Positions 16,540-25,371 of a stretch of 64,000 bases of DNA are shown in pieces. The stretch is from contig NZ_BMEX01000009.1 in NCBI RefSeq assembly GCF_014637345.1, positions 27,488-91,487 of the forward strand, read 5' to 3'. This DNA comes from Kroppenstedtia guangzhouensis. GTDB lineage: Bacteria > Bacillota > Bacilli > Thermoactinomycetales > DSM-45169. Position 1 is the stretch's first letter. Every line of letters starts with the position of its first letter. The position numbers and the translations under genes were made by a program. The notes under the pieces were generated by a model. It searched no databases. It saw only the letters and a list, made by a program, of their open reading frames with translations, and was not told where the DNA came from.

Positions 16540-17424
16540 ATGGTCGTATTGCAACTGGAGCCTGTGCAACCCTACTCCTTTGAAGCGACTACCCGTCGCC
16601 TGGCCCATTTTGAAAAGACAGCCTACCAGTTCCGGGAGGGTTTCTTTTACCGTACCCTTCATTTGAAGGACCGGCCGTTGGTGGTGGGCATTGGCTGGGA
16701 CGGTGCACAAATTCTTGTCCGGGCAGAGGAGGAGCTCTCTGAGGCGGATCGCCAATGTTTAAAAGGCATGATCCGGCGGATGTTTTCTCTGGATGTGGAA
16801 TTGGGACCTTTTTATGAACAGATGAAAAAGGAGCCCCGCTTGGCTCCCATTTTTGAATCACGAAGAGGTCTTCACTTTGTCTTGGACCCCACCTTGTATG
16901 AATGCCTCATAAAAACGATCATCAGTCAGCAGTTAAACCTCGCCTTTGCGGCAACCCTGATTGAGCGTCTGATCGAACGGGCAGGAGAGAAAATCCCTTT
17001 TCGAGAGGAATGGTTGCCCGTTTTCCCCACCCCTTCCCAAGTGGCCGGCTTGGAATACGAGGACCTGCAGCGACTGCAGTTTAATCGCCGGAAGGCGGAG
17101 TATGTTATCGACATTTCGAGGAAAATTGTTGCTGGAGAGCTGGATTTGGAAGGGATGAAAACGCTTCCGGATCAGCTTGCGATCGATCAACTGGTCTCTT
17201 TGCGGGGGGTGGGACGCTGGACGGCCGAATGCCTCTTGCTGTTTGGAATGGGCCGTTCCGATCTGTTGCCGGCAGCGGACATCGGACTTCGAAATGCTCT
17301 GAAAAAAGCTTATGGGCTGGATCAGCAACCGACAGAAGCCGATGTCCGGCAGTGGGGGGAGAATTGGACACCTTGGCGGAGTTATGCCACATTTTATCTG
17401 TGGGATTATCTCAGCGGGAGTTGA
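16540..17424 (+). CDS. DNA-3-methyladenine glycosylase II, AlkA-like
   Basis: 294 residues, HhH-GPD superfamily without an iron-sulfur cluster. The N-terminal 110 residues form the AlkA-type accessory domain. The glycosylase core has ECLIKTIISQQLNLAFAATL and the helix-hairpin-helix LVSLRGVGRWTAECLLLFG, followed by the catalytic Asp in LLPAADIGLRNALKK. It removes alkylated bases in base excision repair. It resembles B. subtilis YfjP. ATG with a GGGGGGGCG-type purine tract upstream. It is monocistronic, ending 10 bp before a convergent gene. Confidence 0.85.
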   Translation: MVVLQLEPVQPYSFEATTRRLAHFEKTAYQFREGFFYRTLHLKDRPLVVGIGWDGAQILVRAEEELSEADRQCLKGMIRRMFSLDVELGPFYEQMKKEPRLAPIFESRRGLHFVLDPTLYECLIKTIISQQLNLAFAATLIERLIERAGEKIPFREEWLPVFPTPSQVAGLEYEDLQRLQFNRRKAEYVIDISRKIVAGELDLEGMKTLPDQLAIDQLVSLRGVGRWTAECLLLFGMGRSDLLPAADIGLRNALKKAYGLDQQPTEADVRQWGENWTPWRSYATFYLWDYLSGS

Positions 17425-17434
17425 AGTTTAGCCC

Positions 17435-17659
17435 TCAGGCCTGTTCCAACTCCTGCTTGTATCGGTTGAGAAGATCCAATGCTTTTTGGGAATCCTTTTT
17501 GGGAACGAGGAGTTGGCAGGTGGTCCATTGTTTCTTACCACGGTGGATTCTCAGCTCACTGTGGATGTTATGCCGTTCCAGACGGTTGCGTAGGGAATAA
17601 ATCACCCGGGGAGTGCCGAAGGATTGGTGGATGACGATCATTTTCTCACGAAATAACAT
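17435..17659 (-). CDS. Small hypothetical protein, DUF2007-like
   Basis: 74 residues. The pattern of a helix (VIYSLRNRLERHNIHSELRI), a short strand and a final helix with VPKKDSQKALDLLNRY resembles DUF2007, a small alpha/beta ACT-like domain, but the match is weak. I start at ATG 17659, which has GAGGTGACC upstream; the frame is open further to 17725. It is convergent with alkA and stands alone. The function is unknown. Confidence 0.6.
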   Translation of the reverse strand: MLFREKMIVIHQSFGTPRVIYSLRNRLERHNIHSELRIHRGKKQWTTCQLLVPKKDSQKALDLLNRYKQELEQA

Positions 17660-17914
17660 GTGGTCACCTCGACTCTGCTGAAATTCCCGTTGTTGCAGAG
17701 GGGATGTGAAGGAGATCAAAAACACCGGTCTGCCCTTTTATTCAGAATATGCCACAGAGGAAAAACGTGTAACAGTGACGGAGACGTTGCAACTAGGTTA
17801 CAATAACATTTTATTTTTGTAAAATAAATTGAAATTGACCACAGAAGACTGATTTCCCTACGGATAAAATCCCCTTGGAAGATTACAACATTCAAAAGGA
17901 GTGTGCACTTTCAT

Positions 17915-18061
17915 ATGGCTAAAAAGAGAAAGCAAAAAGTGGTCCGTCAGGTGAACCACGTGGAAACCATGGGCAGGGATTTGAAACGAGTGGCTTTATG
18001 GGTGGGAATTTCTGTGGGGGTGACCGCTGTGATCGCAGCGGTCGTCAGAAGTACCACCTGA
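17915..18061 (+). CDS. 48-residue single-span membrane protein
   Basis: A short gene with a basic N-terminus (MAKKRKQKVVRQ) and one transmembrane helix (VALWVGISVGVTAVIAAVV). ATG is preceded by AAAAGGAG at about 11 nt. It sits alone between two minus-strand genes, downstream of an AT-rich stretch (17760-17900) that is unlike its surroundings and probably holds its promoter. The function is unknown; small basic one-span proteins often regulate membrane complexes. Confidence 0.6.
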   Translation: MAKKRKQKVVRQVNHVETMGRDLKRVALWVGISVGVTAVIAAVVRSTT

Positions 18062-18097
18062 TGATGAAAAGATCGGCTGGGGGAACTCCCTCAGCCT

Positions 18098-19045
18098 TTA
18101 CGTTTCCAGATTCCCTTTGCCGGGGAAAATCGTAGGGGTCTCCGGGGACACTTTCATAATCTGGTGCGGGTAGGCGATCTCGATTCCCTTCAGGTTGAAA
18201 GCCCGGATGATCGATTTCCGCATTTCCCGTTCGGTCGACCAGTACTCTTCAGGTGTCACAACGGCCGTAATGGTGTATTCCACTCCATCCTTCCCGATGT
18301 TGGTGATTCCGTAGATACTGAAAGGTTCGATCACAAAGGGAGCCAGTCGGCGCCCCAGGTCTTCGTTCACCTGATTCAAGGTCTTCTGAACCAGTTCCTG
18401 ATCCGTCTCAAAGGGGACGGTCACGGCGACCAGGGGTCGCATCTGATCACGGTTGTAATTGGTCACCCGGGAGATCTCCCCGTTTGAGAAATAATGCAAT
18501 CGCTGATTGAACTCCCGGATCTTGGTCACCCGCAGACCGATCTCCTCGACGGTTCCCGTGACATCCCCATTGATCTGGACGTAATCGCCAACCTCCATCT
18601 GTCCTTCAAAAATAATAAAGAAGCCACTGATTACATCTTTCACCAGACTTTGCGCACCGAAACCCACCGCCAACCCGACGATTCCCGCTCCGGCCAAAAT
18701 GGAAGTGACCGGAATTTCAAGTTTCTCCAGGATGGCGATTGCGGCAATAAAATAGATGACATATCGGGCGGCGGACTTGATCAGACGTCCGAGAGTCGCT
18801 CCGCGTTTTTCTTGAAACCGGCTCAGATTGAGCAACCGATCGATCACCTGTCCGAGATAGCGGAGAGCGAGCCAAGTCAGGAAGATAATGAGGGCGATCT
18901 GTGACGCCGGAATCAGAACATGATCCACCAGAGGACTCCACAGCTCACGGGTAGGATCCTCGGCAATTTCATTGAATTTGTCTTGGATTCCTTCCATCTC
19001 TTTGATCCATATGATCCCTGACAAGTGATATATTAACAGCTTCAT
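18098..19045 (-). CDS. Small-conductance mechanosensitive channel, MscS family
   Basis: 315 residues. Three membrane segments occupy the first 150 residues, the last being the pore helix (SILAGAGIVGLAVGFGAQSL, with the alternating Gly/Ala face). It is followed by the MscS beta domain (VGDYVQINGDVTGTVEEIGL) and an alpha/beta C-terminal domain. It opens on hypo-osmotic shock and resembles B. subtilis YkuT-type proteins. The frame starts at 19159, but ATG 19045 has GAAGGTG upstream; ATG 18997 is also possible. Confidence 0.88.
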   Translation of the reverse strand: MKLLIYHLSGIIWIKEMEGIQDKFNEIAEDPTRELWSPLVDHVLIPASQIALIIFLTWLALRYLGQVIDRLLNLSRFQEKRGATLGRLIKSAARYVIYFIAAIAILEKLEIPVTSILAGAGIVGLAVGFGAQSLVKDVISGFFIIFEGQMEVGDYVQINGDVTGTVEEIGLRVTKIREFNQRLHYFSNGEISRVTNYNRDQMRPLVAVTVPFETDQELVQKTLNQVNEDLGRRLAPFVIEPFSIYGITNIGKDGVEYTITAVVTPEEYWSTEREMRKSIIRAFNLKGIEIAYPHQIMKVSPETPTIFPGKGNLET

Positions 19046-19420
19046 AGCTTTCACCTTCACAGTGCGGTGATCCGGAATCAACCGGGGGATCACCGGGGAT
19101 GATTTCTGCACCATTATAGCACAGGAGAAGAGGATTGAAATCGTGTCTGATACATCCATCGCTTGAGCCGGTTATGACAACTTCCCTAAGAAATCTCAAT
19201 TACTGAGCCCTGCCTGAGAGTGTGCTCAAACAAGGAAATCCAGCTCAAAAGATTCCCCTTAATTCTCGCTGTTTTTTTTGGTACACTTAAGCAAAGGAGT
19301 ATTTTGCCATGGCAGGGAAAGCCGGACTTTTGTCCGGCTTTGGCTGACCTGTTTGGAGCCATCGATATCCACTGTCTGAATGAATGGAAAGGTTTTCACT
19401 GACGCGGAGGGACGTGGCGG
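19046..19420. other. Intergenic region with a terminator-like hairpin
   Basis: About 375 bases between divergent genes. A strong hairpin (AAAGCCGGAC / GTCCGGCTTT) lies at 19317-19342. A 12-codon frame with AAAGGAG in front (ATG 19309) runs through this hairpin, but it could be chance. No other structure was recognised. Confidence 0.4.
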
Positions 19421-20830
19421 ATGGAGAACCATGGACAAAAATGGGGCAAAGAGGCCCCAGGTTTGAAAGGGATGGTTGCGTTCAGGCGGTGCCGGTGGAA
19501 ACGGTGCGGTCTGCCAGTCCTGCTGCTGTTGCTTCTCTGTGGGGGGGTGATCTGGTTTGGCTGGGTCACGGGACGGGACGCCGGCCCACCCGGCGTATTG
19601 TTTGAAGCTGAATTCCGGGAAGTAACCCCTTATCTGTTTCAAAATGACCATTTATACTTCTGGGGAAAGACGAAAAGTTCAAGCGGATATTATATTTTTG
19701 ATGTGAAGAACAACCGCTTGAAAAAGGTGAATTGGACCAACCAATATGGGGACAGCAACGCCGTTCATCACCTGGGGGACGGAATCAAGATCCATATCCG
19801 GGATTCCAAAAAAGACCGAAAGCTGTTTTTGGAACGGGGTGGCCGGATGGTGAAAGTGTCTGATTCTCTGCCTCTCGTAAAAGAACCGGTCTCTCTCTCC
19901 CCGAAGGGCAATGCTTTTGTCTATTGTGAAAAGTCCGGATCCAAACTGACTCTTCATTTGTACACAGTGCAGTCGGGGCGGGCTGTGATTCTTAAAAAAG
20001 GGGTGGAAGAGGCGGCTGTTTCCGGAGAGGAATGGGCCAACTGGTCTGCAGACGGCCGCTACCTGCTCATCGGAAATGAAATTTACCGGAGCGCTGATGC
20101 GAAACGGGTGTATACATTGGCCGGCGGTCATACCGGTGTTTGGAGCCGCCAGGGAGCTCGGCTCGCCTATGTGGTTTCTCCACAGAAAAGAAAAAACAAC
20201 GAGGAAAATCCCGAAGAACGCCCTGTCCTCCTGGGAAGCAGAGTCTCTGTGTTCCACCCGGACCACGGGAAGACGGAGACGCTCTACCGGGCTGTGAAAG
20301 GAAGTTGGATTGTCGGACAGCCTGCCTGGGATCCTGCGGGCCGATATCTGGCATTTCCCACGGGAAAACAGCAAGACGGGGAAATCTTCTTTGAAGAGGT
20401 TCATGTTACCGACGGGAAAATTTTTCACTATGTGGAAAGCGAGCAAAATCTTCTTTCCACCCGATTGAAGCATTTGACTTTGAGCCCGGGCGGTGACTAT
20501 CTGTGCTATGCGATCAACGGAATTTTAAAGTTGGTTGACTTGAGGACCTTGGAATCCCGGGTATATGATGTATATAACCAAGTACAGAGCGACTCGGACT
20601 ATGTCCGCTTCGACCCCGGGGGCGTCTGGTTGGCGCAAAACCATGAAATCCTGTTTGTAAAGGATAACATGGAGGAAAGAGAGGTATATCGAACCCGGCA
20701 GAAAGTGCTTGGTTTTCACCTGTCCGGGAAACGGGACAAACTGCTGGTTCGTGAAGAGTCGGCGAAGGGACAGGTTCTGAAGTTGATCGACCTTCGCAAT
20801 CTGCCGAACACCCGGGAACGAGACAGCTGA
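19421..20830 (+). CDS. Membrane-anchored TolB-like beta-propeller protein, hypothetical
   Basis: 469 residues. One membrane segment at about 30-50 (LPVLLLLLLCGGVIWFGWV) anchors a long extracytoplasmic domain. This domain contains repeated beta-strand blocks of the WD40/PD40 kind: VSLSPKGNAFVYCEKSG, EWANWSADGRYLLIG, VWSRQGARLAYVVS, PAWDPAGRYLAFPT, LTLSPGGDYLCYA. That indicates a propeller of six to seven blades. ATG follows GGAGGGACGTGGCGG. MutY follows after 23 bp. The function is unknown; such proteins usually bind other envelope proteins or ligands. Confidence 0.75.
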   Translation: MENHGQKWGKEAPGLKGMVAFRRCRWKRCGLPVLLLLLLCGGVIWFGWVTGRDAGPPGVLFEAEFREVTPYLFQNDHLYFWGKTKSSSGYYIFDVKNNRLKKVNWTNQYGDSNAVHHLGDGIKIHIRDSKKDRKLFLERGGRMVKVSDSLPLVKEPVSLSPKGNAFVYCEKSGSKLTLHLYTVQSGRAVILKKGVEEAAVSGEEWANWSADGRYLLIGNEIYRSADAKRVYTLAGGHTGVWSRQGARLAYVVSPQKRKNNEENPEERPVLLGSRVSVFHPDHGKTETLYRAVKGSWIVGQPAWDPAGRYLAFPTGKQQDGEIFFEEVHVTDGKIFHYVESEQNLLSTRLKHLTLSPGGDYLCYAINGILKLVDLRTLESRVYDVYNQVQSDSDYVRFDPGGVWLAQNHEILFVKDNMEEREVYRTRQKVLGFHLSGKRDKLLVREESAKGQVLKLIDLRNLPNTRERDS

Positions 20831-20853
20831 GAATGGAGCAGGGAGGGCATTCC

Positions 20854-21990
20854 ATGGGTGGAAAGGATCATCGATCGATCCAAGCCCCTGATGATGACTG
20901 GATCCAGGCGGTCCGAAAAAAATTGTTGGACTGGTATGATCAGAACCGGAGGGATCTTCCCTGGAGAAAGAACAAGGACCCGTACCGGATCTGGGTGTCG
21001 GAGATCATGTTGCAGCAAACCCGGGTGGATACTGTCATCCCGTATTATGAACGATTCATGTCCTTATTTCCCACACCGGGAGAGCTGGCTGCAGCAGACG
21101 AAGAAGAGGTGATCAAGGCCTGGGAGGGATTGGGTTATTACTCCCGGGCCCGCAACCTTCACACCGCTGTAAAAGAAGTGGTGGAGACATACGGTGGAGT
21201 TGTACCCGATGATCCCGAGGCCGTCTCCCGATTGAAGGGAGTGGGTCCCTATACTGCGGGGGCGATTTTAAGCATTGCCTATAACCGTCCGGTTCCGGCA
21301 GTGGACGGCAATGTCTTCAGGGTGCTCTCCCGTTGGTTTGCTTTGCGGGACGATGTGACCCGGTCTTCCACTCGCCGTAAGTTTGAAGAGCTGGACCGGC
21401 TGTTGATTCCGGAAGATCGTCCGGGGGATTTCAATCAAGCTTTGATGGAATTGGGGGCTCTCATCTGTACCCCGGTTTCCCCGGCCTGTGAGGGTTGTCC
21501 CGTGCAAGGAGAGTGTCGGGCCCGTCATGAAGGAATCCAGGCGGAATTGCCTGTGAAGACCAGAGGGAAGCCACCTGTCCCCGTTCGTATGACCTTCGGT
21601 TGGATCATGAAGGACTCCCGGGTTCTGCTCCAGCGGCGTCCGCCGGAAGGATTGCTGGGGGGGATGTGGGGACTTCCCACTGTGGAATCCCTGCCAGAAG
21701 AACCGGTTCCGGGTGGAGCCTTGAGGGATCAATGGGCTACACTCGGGCTGAAATTGGAGCTGGGAACCGTTGTGGGAGAACTGGAACACGTGTTCAGTCA
21801 CCGTCGTTGGTTTGTCACACTGGTGGAGGGGTGGTGTCTGTCAGAAGAGAATCTGCCTGAAAATTGTCGTTGGGTGGAAGAAAAGGATATTGAGCAATAC
21901 GCCTTGCCCAATGTATACCGAAAGGCAGTTCGGATGGCGTTGGATCCTCCCCTTCGAAGCCATGGGTTTCGTCAAGGTCGTCTCTTTTAA
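20854..21990 (+). CDS. mutY: A/G-specific adenine DNA glycosylase
   Basis: 378 residues. It removes adenine opposite 8-oxoguanine. The HhH-GPD core has WVSEIMLQQTRVDTVIPYYE, the hairpin LKGVGPYTAGAILSIAYNRP and the catalytic Asp in AVDGNVFRVLSR. A [4Fe-4S] loop C-x6-C-x2-C-x5-C is seen at CTPVSPACEGCPVQGEC. The C-terminal third is the NUDIX-like 8-oxoG recognition domain (VLLQRRPPEGLLGGMWGLP, HVFSHRRW). I start at ATG 20854, preceded by GGGAGGGC; an in-frame ATG at 20833 has no site. B. subtilis yfhQ is the counterpart. Confidence 0.93.
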   Translation: MGGKDHRSIQAPDDDWIQAVRKKLLDWYDQNRRDLPWRKNKDPYRIWVSEIMLQQTRVDTVIPYYERFMSLFPTPGELAAADEEEVIKAWEGLGYYSRARNLHTAVKEVVETYGGVVPDDPEAVSRLKGVGPYTAGAILSIAYNRPVPAVDGNVFRVLSRWFALRDDVTRSSTRRKFEELDRLLIPEDRPGDFNQALMELGALICTPVSPACEGCPVQGECRARHEGIQAELPVKTRGKPPVPVRMTFGWIMKDSRVLLQRRPPEGLLGGMWGLPTVESLPEEPVPGGALRDQWATLGLKLELGTVVGELEHVFSHRRWFVTLVEGWCLSEENLPENCRWVEEKDIEQYALPNVYRKAVRMALDPPLRSHGFRQGRLF

Positions 21991-22140
21991 AAATAAAAAC
22001 TGCCTTTTTGGGAGCACAATTCACAAACATGCGGAATATGTAAATGATTGACACAGTCTGTTTCCAATACCATCAAGTCCAAAAACAGCGGACGAGGTGG
22101 AGCGTCTTCCGCAAGCCTTGTCTGAAGGAGAGGGAAGCAG

Positions 22141-23355
22141 TTGGAGGAGAATAACAAACTCCCACAAGGTAAACAACAGGAGAATGGGGAACAGTCGCAA
22201 TTGGATCCAAAAGAGGTTGTCGAAGCAGGGAAAGAGCCGGCTCCGCCCGGGGACGAAACCGGTGAGCAGGAGAAGCTGTCTTCCGCCGGATTGGAATCAG
22301 CCGCAGCAGCAGAGGAGAAAAAAGATCCGGTGGAGAAAGGGCCTGCAGACACGTCGACTGCCGGATGGTTGAGCAGACTGGGAGAGAGAATTACCGGTAC
22401 AGTCTCCGGCATACCGGTGTTGCGTCGGATCCCACTGAAGAAGCTGGGGCCTGTAGGAACAGCTCTTGGAACGATCACGGCGGGGGTTTTGATGTTAGGT
22501 ATCGGCACCCTGCTGGTGACAGGGGGAATCACTGAGCACACGAGTGCCAAAAGTATCTCCGAGCAACCGAAACCACTCAAATGGATCCTCACCCATGAAG
22601 GCCAAACCTGGGAAGCAGACCTGAGGAAAATGGGTTTTGACGGCAAAGATCCAAAAACATTGGATCGTGAGAAGTGGGAGAAATGGTTTGAAAAGGTGGA
22701 AAAAGATGTGGAACGCCCCGCTGTGGATGCCCGTATGGAACGATTGGGCGCACCGATTGAGCCGGAGCAGGAGGGAAAGCGCATCCTGGTGAAAGAGGTG
22801 GAGAAGTGGCTCTCCAACCTCCCCGAAGGGATCAACAAATCCCGGAAGCTGCCGGTGGAAACTTTGAAGCCAAAGGTGACAGCCACTCAGCTGGAACAGG
22901 TGGATCAAAAGCGGATCGGGAAGTACACCACGCGCTATAACCCTGGTGAGATCAACCGGACCACCAATGTCCGTCTGTCCAGTCAAGCGATCAACAACCT
23001 GGTGCTACGTCCTGGGGAGGAGTTCTCCTTTAACAAAACCGTGGGACAACGGACAGCACAACGGGGCTATAAGATGGCGACTGTCATTGTCAACGGGGAG
23101 TTTACCGACGGGATGGGGGGAGGTATTTGCCAAACCTCTTCCACACTGTACAACAGTGTCGATCGCGCCGGATTGCAAGTGACCGCCCGCTATTCCCACA
23201 GTAAGGAAGTCAACTATGTTCCCAAAGGACGTGATGCAACAGTGGCCTGGTACGGGCCGGACTTCAAGTTTCGAAACAGCTTGTCCAAACCGATTTTGAT
23301 CAAGTCTTCCGCCAATGGAGGTTACTTGACGGTGGAAGTTTTCACTTCACCGTAA
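22141..23355 (+). CDS. VanW family protein with N-terminal membrane anchor
   Basis: 404 residues. The first 90 residues are a hydrophilic, charged cytoplasmic region. A membrane segment follows at about 102-125 (GTALGTITAGVLMLGIGTLL). The extracytoplasmic part ends in a VanW domain (residues about 260-395), with RLSSQAINNLVLRPGEEFSF, GGGICQTSSTLYNSV and VPKGRDATVAWYGPD. VanW domains are found with cell-wall and glycopeptide-resistance genes but lack a proven activity. TTG start after AAGGAGAGGG. A terminator follows immediately. Confidence 0.88.
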   Translation: MEENNKLPQGKQQENGEQSQLDPKEVVEAGKEPAPPGDETGEQEKLSSAGLESAAAAEEKKDPVEKGPADTSTAGWLSRLGERITGTVSGIPVLRRIPLKKLGPVGTALGTITAGVLMLGIGTLLVTGGITEHTSAKSISEQPKPLKWILTHEGQTWEADLRKMGFDGKDPKTLDREKWEKWFEKVEKDVERPAVDARMERLGAPIEPEQEGKRILVKEVEKWLSNLPEGINKSRKLPVETLKPKVTATQLEQVDQKRIGKYTTRYNPGEINRTTNVRLSSQAINNLVLRPGEEFSFNKTVGQRTAQRGYKMATVIVNGEFTDGMGGGICQTSSTLYNSVDRAGLQVTARYSHSKEVNYVPKGRDATVAWYGPDFKFRNSLSKPILIKSSANGGYLTVEVFTSP

Positions 23356-23369
23356 AACATAAACTCTCA

Positions 23370-23407
23370 AAACCCTCTTCCATCACCGGATGAAGAGGGT
23401 TTTTTCA
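23370..23407 (+). terminator. Rho-independent terminator
   Basis: Stem AACCCTCTTC / GAAGAGGGTT with an 11-nt loop and a T run. It may also serve the convergent small gene at 23416. Confidence 0.8.
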
Positions 23408-23415
23408 GTGATCCC

Positions 23416-23658
23416 TCAAAAAGTGAAACGATGTTCGTTGTGTCTCTCTCCGTCCTTGGCGGGATGATCTGTCGTTTCCCGTTGAACCCCACCACGCCGC
23501 TCAATTTCCCGGTTGATTTGTTGGTGGAGACGGAGCCCCCGTTGATTCAGGAGTGGGGCCACCCAGGACAATATCGAGTGATAGTGGGTCAGTTCATTCA
23601 TTTCCCACTCCGGGACCGAGACATCAGTCAATTCATCCATCACTCTTCCCGAATACAT
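23416..23658 (-). CDS. Small hypothetical protein
   Basis: 80 residues, soluble, mostly helical in the middle (MNELTHYHSILSWVAPLLNQ) with a charged, disordered tail. No family recognised. ATG 23658 has GAGGTGATG upstream at good spacing, which is the main support for it being real. It is convergent with the VanW gene and shares its terminator region. Confidence 0.55.
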   Translation of the reverse strand: MYSGRVMDELTDVSVPEWEMNELTHYHSILSWVAPLLNQRGLRLHQQINREIERRGGVQRETTDHPAKDGERHNEHRFTF

Positions 23659-23874
23659 CTGAACATCACCTCGTCAACAGTATGGAAAATCCGGCTCTTT
23701 TCATGCATGAGATAAAGAAAACAAAAAGAGATCCAGGAGAGGCCAAATGGTTTATGAACCGGGATTTGCGGAAAAACTGGTCCCACAGTGGCAAGGAAAA
23801 GAGAAATAGGTTGATAGAAGCTGGCATAGATATCGAGATGAAAAGGATCAATCAAGGCGAAAGGGTGGGAATAA

Positions 23875-24594
23875 ATGGAGGGGTCGGAGTGGAGAATAAA
23901 AGGAGGAATTCATTGGGCTTTCTGGTTGACGCGAGGGGCGGCGGTAGTCACTTTTTCCTCAGTTGTATTGATCATTCTTTTTCCGGTACGGTTGGATCCT
24001 GATTCACTGGGGAACCGGATGTTGTATATCAACCATCATGAGACGGCCATTGTTTGGTCCTGGGCCATGAATTTGTTGACGGTGTTGGCCTTGACCGGGG
24101 TGTTTGTGGTTTTGACCCGGATTCTGGCTGCGACATACCGGCCCATCTTGCAAATGGCTCTGATGATTTGGGTGATCGGTGCTGCTTCGTGGATGTTGCA
24201 TGATTTCATCCAAATTACCTTGATGCCGGAACTTTCCCGGATGTTCCTGGAGCTTCCCACGGAACGACTGGCAGGGTATATCATGGATTGGGAACAGCTG
24301 TTGACCCGACTGTTTGGAATGTTCAGCTGTTCTTGTTTCGCCGTGAGTGGATTTATATACACCGCCATCATGTATCGTACGGCGCAATTCACCAGCCGAT
24401 TTGCGGGGTTTTCCTCCAGTGTTTGGGGTTTTCTGCTGATCTCGGCTATCATCTTTCGCTGGGAAGAACGGCTGGTACTCTGGTTCATCGCTTGTTCCTT
24501 GTTTATGCTGGTGATTTGGACCTGGTTATTGGCAGGGGAAATTTCCCGGATCAAACAGCGGGATTCGGACCGGACAGCTGTTTCCGGGGCTTGA
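23875..24594 (+). CDS. Six-helix membrane protein, hypothetical
   Basis: 239 residues with about six transmembrane segments, for example GAAVVTFSSVVLIILFPV near the start, LLTVLALTGVFVVLTRIL, MALMIWVIGAASWMLHDFI and LVLWFIACSLFMLVIWTWLL near the end. The final tail is basic and cytoplasmic. No family is recognised. ATG follows GAAAGGGTGGG. It is monocistronic. Confidence 0.65.
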   Translation: MEGSEWRIKGGIHWAFWLTRGAAVVTFSSVVLIILFPVRLDPDSLGNRMLYINHHETAIVWSWAMNLLTVLALTGVFVVLTRILAATYRPILQMALMIWVIGAASWMLHDFIQITLMPELSRMFLELPTERLAGYIMDWEQLLTRLFGMFSCSCFAVSGFIYTAIMYRTAQFTSRFAGFSSSVWGFLLISAIIFRWEERLVLWFIACSLFMLVIWTWLLAGEISRIKQRDSDRTAVSGA

Positions 24595-24690
24595 TCCCCT
24601 TGGTTTTCAGGAAAAGAGAATGGATTAAAAAACGGGAGAAATGAGATTCATCGAAGGTGAGTAAGCGTTTTCTTCACAGAAAGATCACAA

Positions 24691-24720
24691 TTGCATTGGC
24701 GGTTCCCTTTTTAGTACACT
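24691..24720 (+). promoter_or_regulatory. Promoter of the GNAT gene
   Basis: TTGCAT (24691-24696) and TACACT (24715-24720) with an 18-bp spacer, about 30 bp before the start codon. Confidence 0.45.
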
Positions 24721-24751
24721 TATCTAACCATCGTCACAGGAGGACTTATCT

Positions 24752-25198
24752 ATGAACCTGCGTTCTTTTCAACTTTCCGATATCCATGCTGTAATGTCCA
24801 TTTGGCAGTTGACGGCTTCCCGTCAACGGGAACAGGAGACATTGAAAATTTTGTCAAAGCAGCTGGCCTGTGACCGGGATTTGGTGGTGGTGGCTGAATC
24901 AGAGGGACGGGTGGTCGGTGCCATCGTGGGGACGATGGAAAAAGACACCGGCTTTTTCTACTGCCTGGCGGTACATCCCGAGTTCCAAGGGTGTGGAGTG
25001 GGACGTCAGCTGGCAGAGCTGTTGGAGAAACGATTTTACAGTAAGGGTGTCCGTCGGATTCAGGTGATGGTGGATGAAGGGACGGAAAAACTGTATCCTT
25101 TTTACCATCATCTCGGTTATCAGGGAACCCGCCAATCTTCGATTTTGGAGAAAAAATGGCTTTATAATCTGCAGGATGCGTTGGATTCCGCCAATTAA
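24752..25198 (+). CDS. GNAT family N-acetyltransferase
   Basis: 148 residues with the full GNAT core. VVGAIVGTMEKDTGFFYCLAV forms strands 2-4, and the acetyl-CoA loop is PEFQGCGVGRQLAELLEKR (the Q-x-x-G-x-G/A motif). The late PFYHHLGYQG is typical of motif B. It acetylates an unknown amine. ATG follows AGGAGG. No neighbours indicate the substrate. Confidence 0.85.
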   Translation: MNLRSFQLSDIHAVMSIWQLTASRQREQETLKILSKQLACDRDLVVVAESEGRVVGAIVGTMEKDTGFFYCLAVHPEFQGCGVGRQLAELLEKRFYSKGVRRIQVMVDEGTEKLYPFYHHLGYQGTRQSSILEKKWLYNLQDALDSAN

Positions 25199-25371
25199 AT
25201 CCAATGGGGGGCCGTCAAGGAGCCAAAGTCGGCATATTTGCTGATGTCCTCGTTGATCACCGGGCAGGCCCGTTTTCGGAATTTATTATCGTAATTTTTA
25301 AATTATTTAATCTTAACCAGGCAGGTGATTTATATAACAATCACCAATTTACGGGGTAGGAGGTGTGAGTC

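Noticed and set aside
19309..19347. 12-codon frame with AAAGGAG in front, running through a hairpin
   Set aside because: Might be a leader peptide, but the following gene has no matching regulatory logic, so chance is more likely.
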